This document shows, one piece after another, positions 46,301 to 56,503 of a stretch of DNA of 64,000 nt. Where the stretch lies: the NCBI GenBank assembly GCA_015680905.1, contig CM027384.1, forward strand, positions 77,037,501 through 77,101,500. The letters are read 5' to 3'. The stretch is from Coptis chinensis (lineage: Eukaryota > Streptophyta > Magnoliopsida > Ranunculales > Ranunculaceae). Position 1 is the stretch's first letter, and the number at the start of each line of letters is the position of its first letter. The notes below the pieces were generated by a model that did no database searches, was not told the DNA's origin, and saw only the letters and a list, made by a program, of their open reading frames with translations. A program made the translations under genes and the position numbers.

Positions 46301-46842
46301 AGACTGGTCTCTACGATTATCTGATGCCTTGTGGGCATACATAACAGCTTTTAAGACACCTATAGGGATGTCTCCTTATCGCCTCGTTTTTGGAAAACCT
46401 TGTCATCTGCCGGTTGAACTTGAGCACCGTGCTCTATGGGCCATCAAAAGCCTCAATTATAATACTAACGCGGCAGGCGCGAAGAGAAAATTGCAGTTAA
46501 ATGAGCTTGAGGAAATTCGGAGTGATGCCTATGATCTCTCGAAATCCTATAAAGCCAACATGAAAAGAGTGCATGACAAGCACATATTGAAAAAGAATTC
46601 AAAGTGGGTCAAAAAGTTTTGTTGTACAAATCAAGATTACACATTTTTCCAGGAAAATTAAAGACTCGATGGTCTGGTCCTTTCACCGTCTCTGCTGTCA
46701 CCCCTTATGGGGCTATTTCTTTGAAAACCGAAATGATTGACAGCGATTTCAAGTAAATGGCCAACGCCTTAAACATTATCATGAGTTGCACTCTCCAGAT
46801 ATCGAAGAGACTCTTCTCAATGATCCAGTCTACATAGACTAA
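43342..46842 (+). pseudogene. Athila-like pol (protease, RT, RNase H, integrase), element 1
   Basis: Protease at 43342-43794 has LLDLGASVNLLPYYLFKQLG, with DLGAS for the common D(S/T)GA site, and IILGCPFLATANA. RT follows at about 44280-44850: CIDYRKLNAVIRKDHFP, FLDGYSGYFQI, MPFGLCNAPGTFQ and the catalytic VFMDDFSIYG. The connection/RNase H part (FLGHTGLYRRFI, NYTTTEKEF) is shifted by frame changes near 44840, 45140 and 45240. Integrase starts with HHCC zinc residues (HEQSCGGHF ... CYRCQQ), then [19 protein letters not shown] and [17 protein letters not shown]-terminal GQRLKHYHELHSPD ends at TAA 46840-46842. At least five frameshifts or stops separate the parts, so it is not functional. Gene order PR-RT-RH-INT is Ty3/gypsy. 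Confidence 0.93.
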
Positions 46843-48241
46843 TAGATTTGATGGTGTACTTCTTTCCATGTGTTTAAACAGAGAAAGTACGCCATTTGGG
46901 TAGCCGGGCTCTCTTCTATTTTCTTTTCTTAAAATTCCTAGAGTGTGTGGTTGCAAGCGCCGGAACCATAGTCCACAAAAACTCTACTTCAGAACTGAGT
47001 ATAAATGTCTTTTGATAATCGAGCAAACGTGCCTCCTGGAAAACAATGGGTACCAAAAATTTCAACTCCTTCTTTCTCCTCCCTTTTTTATTCTCTTCCT
47101 CGCGAACTCCAACTCATCATTTGGTCCAAATCTCACCCATCTCGAATAGGTAATGGTCGTAGTACTTTTGCTCGAAAGCGACGGGCGAAAAGGATGGGGT
47201 GGTGTATAAACTGTCAAACTCCTTTCTGTCCAGGTCTTGATCTTCTATCCGAGATGAGCCGGTATAAGGTATATTATGGTCTGACACCAGCTCAGTAGGA
47301 TAAACTTCGTCGTCGTCCCGTTGTTCCCACAGGTTGGGATTCGTCTTGAGGATCTGACGTTAAAAGACTCAACATGTATATAATCGTTTTTCCCTTAGCA
47401 CCAAGCATGGTGCCCAAAGAGAGTCGTGATATGCAATATCGGACATTTCCTAGTTCGTGCGGGCAATAGATTCCACCAGGCCAACCCCGATTGGTTTTCT
47501 ATGTGACTGTATCAAGGGGCGGTTTGAGGCTATACCATATGTACTAAGGGTAATATTATTACTAGACCATTGCACATTGGTCAGGGATGGTACCGTCCTG
47601 AACCCTAGGCCCCCATAACATAAAGGTTAAGCCACAGTCTGGCTGGATTGGGTTAAGCCTCGAGCCGACATGAAAGTTGCCTTAAAGTTAAGGTTGTGAT
47701 GTGTTGTTTTATTTGGACTTCGGTGTTGTTGACATCGTTCCTTTCGTCTTGTACATTTGTATATAAATGTGTAAATAAATAAAATCCAAAAAAAAAAAAA
47801 AATTTGAGTTTGAATGTGATTATGTCATATTCCAGTGGATGGAATTTTTAATGCCGATCGTTTTGATATCTCATTAGTTCAATTTGGAGTTAAAACGAAT
47901 CGAAATTCCAAGTTTGAAATTTCGGAACAATTCGGGACATAAGGGGAATTTCTGGAAATCATTTGGGCTTGAGCAAAAAAATTGGACCTAACCCAAAATC
48001 ACTGACCCGGCTACAAAAACCCACACGCGGGGCACCCACGCATCCACCCATCTCATTTCTTCCCCCTAAAAATCCGGATCTTGGTCTCCCTCACACTCCC
48101 CTCGCGCACGCGACTCTACATAAGTGAATTCAACCCGCGCACGCGGGCCAAACTCCACCAAACTAAAAATCCTTCCTCCAGCACCATCTCCTCCACCAAT
48201 TCTAGCTATTTCCACCCTCAAAATATCATCTACACCGCGCT
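46843..48241 (+). other. Region between pol and the third ORF of element 1
   Basis: Holds a small ORF at 47005-47298. From about 47300 to 47790 it is non-coding and ends in an A-rich tract (aaataaataaaatccaaaaa), which could be a former poly-A site. No LTR or PPT lies there. Confidence 0.4.
47005..47298 (+). CDS. Small unrecognised ORF downstream of integrase
   Basis: 97 codons starting MSFDNRANVPPGKQWVPK. It includes LPRELQLIIWSKSHPSRIG, a basic stretch ARKRRAKRMGW and the cysteine block CINCQTPFCPG. The basic segment followed by paired Cys could bind nucleic acid, but no family is recognised. It lies 160 bp after pol in element 1, has no interruption and ends at TAG. It may be a spliced accessory ORF of the element or chance. 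Confidence 0.35.
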   Translation: MSFDNRANVPPGKQWVPKISTPSFSSLFYSLPRELQLIIWSKSHPSRIGNGRSTFARKRRAKRMGWCINCQTPFCPGLDLLSEMSRYKVYYGLTPAQ

Positions 48242-49130
48242 ATGGCAGCACGAAGGAGAATCACAGTTGAGAGAAATTTTGAAAATCTCTACAATTCTGG
48301 GATGTTTCACCCATTTTTCGATGAGGAAATTGATAGTAGAGAGTGGGAATATCTATTGCATCGAATTCCAGCTCAGTACTCCGAAGATTTAGTGTTGAAA
48401 TTTTACAACAATGGAGGTTTCCGGTGATGAATTTTGGATTACAAATGATGGGTTGGAGCGTGAACTCACGGAGTTAATATCGAATACAACCGCATTTCGA
48501 TAAACTCGATAGTCCAACCACGCTTATTGTCGAGTATCCGACTCACGAGGGATTTGATGTTTGACACGCTTCTCGAGGGAGAGTACAACACCGGCTCGAA
48601 TGCGTGTACCGCGTCGATTCGCCAGCGTAATCAACTTCGCCGTCACTTTCGATGGCTAGCGTAACGCCATTGGAACTTCAAAGACGTCCCGGCGTGAATA
48701 AGACTTTTCTTGCACTGCCGTGGATCCTCCGGGAGAGGAAGAACACTTTCGTATGGTCCATTTCCTGGGCCATATTCTTACGACCGCGTCAAACAGGTCA
48801 GCTCCTCTTGTTGTACTTGTTACTCAACTTATGCTTAACTTAGGGTTCCAGTCCGCTACTCCTTTCATTCCAACAAGGTCTTTCGAGAATTTCGGAATTT
48901 TTGAGACTTGTGTTCTGGACCACTGGGACCCAGTAGCTAGAGATGACATTGAGCGTGATAACGTAACTCCTCCTCCCCCTTCACCACCCGACTATTTTAA
49001 TGAGGCTACCATGCACCGAATCAACACTCCCATGGAAGCCTTAAGACACATGAACACTAGTATGCGCAGGATATTTCTTTTTCAGGAAGAGATGATTACT
49101 TCCCAAAATGACTTCCAGCAAGAAATGTGA
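48242..49130 (+). pseudogene. Third ORF, copy A, of element 1 (env-position ORF of Athila type)
   Basis: Starts MAARRRITVERNFENLYNSG and continues with MFHPFFDEEIDSREWEYLL and QYSEDLVLKFY. After several stops and shifts the frame resumes at 48720 with HFLGHILTTASNRSAPLV and ends at TGA 49128-49130 after a coiled-coil-like MEALRHMNTSMRRI segment. This position and the overall layout match the extra ORF found after pol in Athila-type elements (sometimes called env-like). Its function is not established. A related ORF follows at 50371. Confidence 0.6.
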
Positions 49131-49643
49131 AATCGCCAAGGCCGTTTCTAGAGAATGATGATGGTAAATCAGCTGCAATTCCAAGATCAATTGCTATAGT
49201 CTATAGGCCACATTCCGACCGGTCATTTCGGCCCGAAAGTTAAATTCGTGGCCGGCGGCGAAAACTTCGGGTTCATCTTCTGCTAAGCCGGAGGATTCCC
49301 AGTAGCTGTTTATTTCCCTTATGCATTGCATTTTTAGTTTTCTTGTGATAAAAATATTATATATCGGTTGATTTCTCATAATTTTGTATCTCCAGATGGT
49401 TTGAGTGAGAAATTATTTATGTTATGCAATTATTGTAATTCCTACTATATTAGTTATCCCTTGATGCATTGGGCCTACTCTAAAAGCCCAACGGTCAGAA
49501 CCAAATGGACTGATTCCAACCGCCGATGATGCCAACGGTCAGAAATCAAGTTATAAATACAACTCTCCTTTTCCACTTTCACTCATTCCCTTCTCTCCCT
49601 CTTCACAAATTCTTCTTCACAAATTCTCAATTTCTTGAACATA
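49131..49643 (+). other. Spacer with TATA-like element and C/T-rich leader
   Basis: TTATAAATACAAC at about 49549-49561 is followed by roughly 80 bp rich in C and T (ctctccttttccactttcac and similar), the look of a plant core promoter and 5' leader. The next ATG opens the membrane-peptide ORF. Confidence 0.4.
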
Positions 49644-49754
49644 ATGAATCAAATAGAGCGATGGGAAAAGGAGCAACGCGAATGGGCTATCACAGTATTC
49701 GTGATAACAGTGTTTATCATTATTCTCCTGTCACTCATGCATAACATGATCTAG
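49644..49754 (+). CDS. 36-residue ORF with one transmembrane segment
   Basis: ATG 49644 to TAG 49752-49754. The first 14 residues, MNQIERWEKEQREW, are charged; the rest, AITVFVITVFIIILLSLMHN, is a strongly hydrophobic stretch long enough to cross a membrane. A TATA-like box lies about 95 bp upstream with a C/T-rich leader between. It lies in the 3' region of element 1 between two third-ORF copies. Such peptides can arise by chance in AT-rich DNA, so its reality rests on the promoter-like context. Confidence 0.35.
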   Translation: MNQIERWEKEQREWAITVFVITVFIIILLSLMHNMI

Positions 49755-50370
49755 ACCATCTAGATCTATGTAACCATCTCTTTTTCTGATTTTCATTTTG
49801 TATATTAGTATGGTGTGTTAAATAATTCTCACACATTTGTACGGGTTACGTATTAAATGGAGAAGTTCCGTATTAAATATTTGTGTATATTAGTTGTCTT
49901 TTACTCTCTAAAAAATAATAATAATAATAAATAAATAAATAAAATAAAAATAAAAATAAAAACCATAATAAAGAAACACCATCCCAATCTCACCAAAATA
50001 ATTAATTGATACACATGGTGTTCAGAGAAGATCGCGCACGCTACAAGGTACGCATAACACTTGTCACACATGCAGCTCGATTATTCTATCTATATTCTAT
50101 TACTGAGTTATGATCATCATTTCTGAAATTACGTGTAAGTCTAACTACCCTATGAAACTTTCCTCCGTATTTTCTAACATTGAACCATCTCATTAATTGT
50201 ATTTGGTTATCTGACATGACAAGACTTACTATGGATCCCCATTGATGTTGTTCATTAACTACACTTGGAATACAGATTGGTACAGACTCATAGATTGGCT
50301 ATAAATCTCTTCTTTTTCAGCCATTCTTATTCAAACAATTTTCACTATCCTTCCCTCGATAATACTACCA
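49755..50370 (+). other. AT-rich spacer with second TATA-like element
   Basis: (AAT)n and (AAAT)n-type runs at 49915-49965. GCTATAAATCTCTT at about 50299-50312 precedes a C/T-rich leader and the ATG at 50371. Confidence 0.45.
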
Positions 50371-51136
50371 ATGGATCAACCAAGAAAAATAACGGAGAAA
50401 AGACTACTGAAAACTTTCAAAGATGGCGGTTTTCTCCTTATTTTGACACTGAAATCATACGTCGCGGATGGGCGCTCTTCTATATCATTCAAGAAATTGG
50501 TTATTCCCGAGAATTGGTTTTGATGTTCTACCAATTTAAGCGGATCTAAAATGGAAAATTCAACTTCAATGCCTATGGACAACGATCGGAATTGACTAAG
50601 AAAATGATCTCCGACATACGTCAAATCCCAATGAATACCCAGGGGTCCCTTTTTCAAGAGTCATCATTTGATTCCGCCAAAACTTTACTACGAGCTACCG
50701 TATCTCATGACGAAGTCGGAAATACACATCACATTGTTCTTCAACGCTCTTTGAAACAGAATCAACGTGTTGTGCTCCACTGGTTGGGACACAATGTGGT
50801 AGGTACATCACACCAATCAGAAGTCACAAAGCCTCAACTTCACCTACTTTGGATTTTGCAGACTCAAAGAGATGACTTTTGTCTAATCCAACACCTCTGG
50901 AACGTAATCACCAAGAAAACAAGAAGGTCAGCACCCCTACCCACTTTAGTAACGCAGATTATGATGCGTTGGGGTTATCCAGTAATTTCTCCAGAGACAC
51001 CCCTTCAAAGCGCACATATAAAAGTACTCCAAACAGACTACTCCGTTGGTTTTTGGACTCCTGATACTGTGATAGATGAACAGAACGACCCAAGCTCAAA
51101 TTCTGACCATTTATTTGATGAAAATGCCATGATGAA
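50371..51136 (+). pseudogene. Third ORF, copy B, of element 1
   Basis: Starts MDQPRKITEKRLLKTFKDG, shifts frame, and continues FSPYFDTEIIRRGWALFYII and YSRELVLMFYQF. These align with copy A (RRRITVERNFENLYNSG, FHPFFDEEIDSREWEYLL, YSEDLVLKFY). After a TAA near 50548 a long open frame (50592-51158) includes HWLGHNVVGTSHQ, matching HFLGHILTTASNR of copy A. The last codons run into the LTR that interrupts at 51137. Function unknown. Confidence 0.6.
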
Positions 51137-52590
51137 TGATAAGAGCCCAAAACTGTAGTTTTAACCCCTTAACCATCATACTTTTAGACCAATTATGTGA
51201 GTAATAATTAAGAGTTAATACTGATTACGTATTTTTATGCATTTCAGGCTTCAAAGTCCATTATGTGCAGAAATGTGCCACTTTAGCGAGATAAAAAAGC
51301 AAAGGTCGGTTGCTAAGGAGTTCTGTGATTAAAGGCCAAGATTCAAGAAGACAAAGCCTTTCTAAAGCCTGGTCAAAAGCTGAAAAGTCGACGCGGGCAG
51401 AAACAATACACAAAGTCGGTGAGAACTTCGAAGGCGTCATCTTTGGACTCAGACCTCAGAATTGGGCCTACCTTATGTCAAAACGACCGGCTCGGAAAGA
51501 GCTTTCCAATGGTCTAAGCCTTGACCCAATAAGAGGAGCAGAAGTGGACGAAAAGTCTGTTGAAGCCAACTGCAGCTGAAGAGGCCTTTTTGGACTGAAA
51601 GAATTGGGTTTTGGGCCTGATTCTCTGGCCCAAAACATGGCTCCAAACCCATGCACGATTTTTGGATCTGAATGTATAAAAACCAAAGCTTCACTCTTTG
51701 TTAATGGTAGATAGTTAGACCTAGATTAGTTAGCCTCCATTAATTAGTTTTAGAACTTAGTTAATTAGTTTCAATTCATTGTATTAGATTAAACCTTTGA
51801 ATCTTGTTCTTCATTTGATTAGATCAATAAAGTAGTATTTTTATCAATTTCGAATTTTGTCATTTCCATTTCTAGATCTAATTTCAATTCTTGTTCTTAT
51901 TTCATTTTAGTCATTAAATTAGATGTCATTATTGTTTGATTAAGTAAATTTCAATTCTTTACATTATGTTTAGTTTAGATTCAATGGGAAATGTTAGTTT
52001 GATGAATCAAGGCTAAAACCTCCATTAGAGGGGTTGATGAAGCCTTGATGAAAACTTAGTTGTTAATGTAGAATCGTTTGTAGATTCTATTCCACTCTAG
52101 AAGGTCGTGTTTCGCCATGAGAATGGGTGGACGACCTCACATGCTAGTTAGTACTCGGTAGAAATGTCATGAACACTAGGGATTAGAACTCGAATTTCTT
52201 GCCGTAAGAACGTAAGAATCGAGATACAAGAATCTATGTTAGGCTATTAAGTTGGATTCGAGGTGGATTCAATTCCCCTCTAATCCTTTATCTAGATTCA
52301 AGCACAATCATATTTCCATAGCATTCGTAGTTAAATTCAAGTAATCAAATTCAGTAAGTATCGTAGTAATTCCCCCTCGTAAAACTCTCATTGACTTAAG
52401 ACCGACTAATTAGATTAGAAAACATTCCATGCTAGAGCACTAGGAGTGGAACGAATTTGTTACTCCACTCTATTTCGATAGAATTGAGAGTAGGAAACTT
52501 TGATAACATAGCAACATAAATAGTTTAGTTTACTTACGTTTTGATTTCATCGTTCATTTCGTAAGTAAGCTATTCATTTTAGTTTTATCA
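51137..52590 (+). repeat. 5' LTR of element 2
   Basis: 1454 bp, TGATAAGAGCCCAAAACTGT to TTTTATCA. GTATAAAAACC near 51674-51684 is the likely TATA box. Close relatives lie at 58380-59913 and 29435-30596, both on the minus strand. Confidence 0.9.
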
Positions 52591-52592
52591 AA

Positions 52593-52605
52593 TGGCGCCG
52601 CTGCC
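52593..52605 (+). other. Primer binding site of element 2
   Basis: TGGCGCCGCTGCC follows the LTR after two bases and matches the Athila-type primer site. Confidence 0.85.
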
Positions 52606-53291
52606 ATCTTAGTTGCACTTTAGCATTGTTTTCATAGTAGAATTAGTCATTTTTAAGTCCCATTAAACCCACCCACCCTTGTTTGATTCATACTGTGGTT
52701 GTCCATTTCAGCGTTGAAAAAGTTCCGCAAAAATATACACCGAAGTCATCACGCTTATATAAGGAGGCACCGCTGCTCTATAGCTGGAACACGAAGCCAG
52801 CGCCTTCCTTGAGCGCGACCCGCCCTATAGTTACTGGACCACGAAGCGACCAGCCACCGGACCGAAGCGACCAGCTAACTTCTATCGGACAAGGAGCCGA
52901 CTCAAGCGCTATGCTATGCAAGCGCCCTAAGCAAATTTTCGGATTTCGCGGGTTTGTTTCAATTTCGATTTTTCAAGTTTTTCAGTGTTTTAACTTGTTA
53001 TTTACACTGAACACGCCAGAAACAAGACGCTATTCATAAAGCGAAGCAAGGGCCTTGTCGGTATTCCTTTCTTCCACACCTCGCATCTCCGTTAGAGGTT
53101 TCTACTAGTATATCGTAATTGTTTGGAGTGTTGCATGTTTAGTTAAGTTCGACTTAGTCTTGCATGAGATTAAGGTCCGGTCGAAGAAAAACAACTAACG
53201 TAATTACACGGCAACGCGTCAACAAACAAGTCTATCTAGTTTCCCACCCACTACACCTCTAGCTACTATTTCACACACACCACCTGATATT
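52606..53291 (+). other. Leader of element 2
   Basis: Untranslated sequence between PBS and gag. The phrase GCATGAGATTAAGGTC at 53163 matches that at 41278 in element 1 and may mark the original gag start. Confidence 0.6.
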
Positions 53292-54446
53292 ATGGCTGAA
53301 GAAAGAGAGACTCCTCTCTCTGACTTTTATAAAGCCTTGAGCGATAGCCCTAAATCTTGCATCGTTCTAGCAGACCCAGTGGGGGATTTCCGCATCGCCC
53401 CAAATATATTTAATTTGTTACCCGTTTTTCATGGTTTAGACCATGAAAAACCTTATCAGCACATGCGTAGGATTGAACAAGTCCTTACAACATTCCACCA
53501 TCCTACGATTGGTGCAGAACAAATTAAATTGAGGGGTATTCCCTTTCACCTTAGGCGATAAAAGGCGTCTTGGTTAACGCCCCAAGCCTAATTCTGTGGA
53601 CTCATAGGCCAAACTTGTTCAGCTGTTTATGGAACATTTTTACCCACCCCTAAAGACGGATGAAATGCTTTCCAAGATTCACTTCTTTCGACAGAATCCT
53701 CATGAATCATTTTCAGAGGCTTGGAATCGTTTCACCGATCTGCTTATAGAGTGTCCACACCATAATCTAGCAAAAGACACGTTAGTGCGTGCCTTTTTCA
53801 AATGACTTCAACATCACCATAAAGAAGTCCTTGACATAATGAATGGGGATAGTTTCCTAAGTAAAGGAGCCTCGGAGGCTTACAAATTTTTAGAAGAACA
53901 AACTAAATGCAATAACAATTGGGGAGTGATGATATCCCCCGCTCTGCTAGTTCTTCTTCAACGGTTAAGGCCGCCGGTATGTTTGAGATGAAACCCGATC
54001 CAGAACTTAAAAATTTAATCGAATCTCTAACTAAAAAGGTAGAGGCTATTTCTATTCAACAAAAGCCTATCCCCGTCATGAATGTAAATTCAAATCCATG
54101 TAGTTTCTGTTGGAGTCCTGAGCATCCCGACTCCCACTGTCCTATAGCCTATGAACATTCTTGTTCCATTAATAGTGAACCTAACGCCCCTTGGAGACAA
54201 AATCCCAACTTCGGTTGGAGAAATAACCAACAAGTCACACCTACAGGGTACAATAATCAATATGTTAGGCCAACACACAGTTATAACCAAGCTCCACCAC
54301 AACAAGGACAGGATCAAGGTAATTATAATAATTATAACAACCAAGCGCAACCTCGACAAAGTCAAGCACAAGGTCAATGTAGTTATAATAATTATAATGC
54401 TAATAGAGGTATCGTTCCGGTAAATAATAACTATCACAATCCATAA
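53292..54446 (+). pseudogene. Athila-like gag, element 2
   Basis: ATG 53292 begins MAEERETPLSDFYKALSDSP and includes VGDFRIAPNIFNLLPVFHGL, close to the gag of element 1. The frame is broken by a TAA at 53559-53561 and by further changes near 53590-53910. It resumes with EMKPDPELKNLIESLTKKV and a CX2CX4HX4C knuckle, CSFCWSPEHPDSHC, at about 54102-54143. A Gln/Asn/Tyr-rich tail ends at TAA near 54444. The knuckle and the PNFGWRNNQQ block match element 1. Confidence 0.85.
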
Positions 54447-54770
54447 ATAATCAACACGAGATAGTTCCAAATACACCACCCGACTACTACTACACCCACA
54501 CAACCGGATCGTCTTGACACCTTCATACAAGTGAGCCAACAACTTTTCCAAACCATGGCTCAATCTAACCAACACATTCTACAATCTGTTAATAATTTAA
54601 ACCAACGGTTAGCCCAAGAGAAAGCCCAACCAAAGGCGTGTTTCGGGCCAAGCGATACCCAACCCTAGAACGGTAAACCACACAAAATTTTGAAGTAAAC
54701 GGTAATACTAGTACGAAAACTACAACCGTGGGGTGAGCTAAATGCCATCACCACTCTCCGTTCTGGAAGA

Positions 54771-55657
54771 GTGATTGATAACAAAGTAACTATGCCTATA
54801 GTTACCCCATCAATACTCCCTACACCGGATATCGAACTAGATACCGAAATAGAAACTGAAGAACCTACCACTGTAGAGGTACCAGTTAAACCACAACTTA
54901 AGAAACATAAAGCCAAGGTTACACATCAAGTCGAGCCATACGCTAAATATAGAGCGAAACCACCGTTCCCTCAGAAATTAGCCATGCTAACCAGGGATAC
55001 TAACTTTGAGGAGATTAGGAACGTTTTCAAAAATCTAACGATAAACCTTCCTTTTCTCGGCTATAAAAAGCTACCTAACCACGCTAAGTTTCTTAAAGAG
55101 TTGTGCACTACTAGGCGTCATTTACCAACATACCTAAAAACGCCTTTCTAACCGAGCAGTTCCCAACTTTATCCAAGATAATGGAATTGTTAAGTACAAG
55201 GACCCCTGTCGATCCCTATCGTCAATGCACCTTAGGAGATTCTCACACGACGACCGTGCTACTAGACCTGGGGGCTAGTGTTAACTTACTCCCATTTTAT
55301 TTGTATAAACAAATAGGTCTAGAGAAGATGCAACCTACTAAAATGACATTGCAATTAGCTGATCGGTCTATTAAGTATCCTAAGGGTGTGGTTGAAAACG
55401 TGCTGGTTAAAGTCCAAAATTTTTACTACCCAGCCGACTTCGTTATCCTCGACACAGAAGTCACTAACGACTCTGTATCTATCATTTTAGGGCGTCCTTT
55501 CTTGGCTACTGCCAACGCGCTCATAAACTGCCGCGATGGTTCGATGTCCTTGTCCTTTGGCCATCTTTCTGTTGAGGTAAATGTTTTCAAAACGAGGACA
55601 CAGTATCCCGATTCATCTACAAATGGAGAGGTTAGCATGATCAAGAGCTTAGCTTAA
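54771..55657 (+). pseudogene. Athila-like protease region, element 2
   Basis: An upstream part (54771-55151) includes LPFLGYKKLPNHAKFLKELC. The aspartic protease follows at 55181-55657: VLLDLGASVNLLPFYLYKQI, ADRSIKYPKGVVENVLVKVQ, and SIILGRPFLATANALINCRD. One frameshift near 55150 separates the two parts. In active elements this enzyme matures Gag-Pol. Here the frame ends at TAA 55655-55657 and no RT follows. Confidence 0.85.
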
Positions 55658-56149
55658 GATTACTTCAAAAACATGTTTCCGGAGAAATAGATTAACAAAT
55701 TCCTTTCCTTCGGAAATTCCGACTTTAACAATGACTCCCTGGTAGTAGACGAAATCGAAGAAGAATTCCTGCAACTCTTTTGCACCGCTTTTTTACCAAC
55801 ACAGCCCCTTGCCAACAACCATTCATCCCTTGATGCTATGGCCGGAAGATGAATTTTTCAATCTCTATCCCAAAGTGATCCTTTTGACCCACCTATTGAG
55901 GAATGTCTTGCATATATCAAAATTTCGATGATATGGACTTGAGAGCTCTAGCGAGAATCATTCACCTTCCATCACCAATATTCCCCCCACCCTCCACCTT
56001 TTCAAAGGAACCTCGAGTTTGCACTTTCGATCCTTTAGTTTCTCCCCTGTGCTTCATGATTTTTAAATCCACCTAGTAAACAAATACTTCCCAAGGATAA
56101 ACCACTTGACACCTTCATTTTCAGACTTGAGACAGTCCCTAACTACACC

Positions 56150-56503
56150 ATGAATGAGTTTTGTGCTAAACCCACATCCTCATTTTTTCCATGCTTTCCC
56201 TCTAAAACTTATCCCAATCCACCATATTTTCCACAACCATTCACTTTTCCACACTTATTCACTAGGACACTCTGTCGTTCAAAGATGAAACATAAGGTGC
56301 ATGCTCGGTTATGTTATAAGTCTATCCAACTTCGCTTTCATTCCACTAGGCTGCGTCGTAGGAAATCTTGGTGCTTGATTGTGTTTGGATATGTTTTCTG
56401 TGATATTTATTTATGGAACGATCCACAATTATTTCGGTTGTTGATATATGATAAACCTGCATATTCATACATATGTTTAGATAAGTCTAGGAATCGACTT
56501 TAA
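56150..56503 (+). CDS. Unrecognised ORF where RT and integrase would be expected
   Basis: 118 codons from ATG 56150. A Pro/Phe-rich first half (FPSKTYPNPPYFPQPFTFPH) is followed by a basic segment (RSKMKHKVHARLCYKS, HSTRLRRRKSW) and a hydrophobic WCLIVFGYVFCDIYLW. No known family. It fills the position that pol occupies in element 1 and may derive from its sequence or from the 3' region. Could be chance. Confidence 0.3.
   Translation: MNEFCAKPTSSFFPCFPSKTYPNPPYFPQPFTFPHLFTRTLCRSKMKHKVHARLCYKSIQLRFHSTRLRRRKSWCLIVFGYVFCDIYLWNDPQLFRLLIYDKPAYSYICLDKSRNRL

Larger units (their letters stand above)
38209..51136 (+). mobile_element. Athila-like Ty3/gypsy element 1 (5' part; 3' LTR not in window)
   Basis: Begins with an LTR (38209-39654), followed by an Athila-type PBS, gag, protease, RT-RNase H, integrase and a 4.3-kb 3' region with extra ORFs. 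It inserts into the MULE transposase; the left TSD would be AGCAT. It is interrupted at 51137 by element 2, whose LTR is of a clearly different sequence. RT has FMDDFSIYG, as in Athila. Many stops and shifts indicate inactivity. Confidence 0.85.

Noticed and set aside
38209-52590. LTRs at 38209-39654 and 51137-52590 as the two ends of one element
   Set aside because: Only the termini are alike, most of the interior differs, and no PPT precedes 51137.
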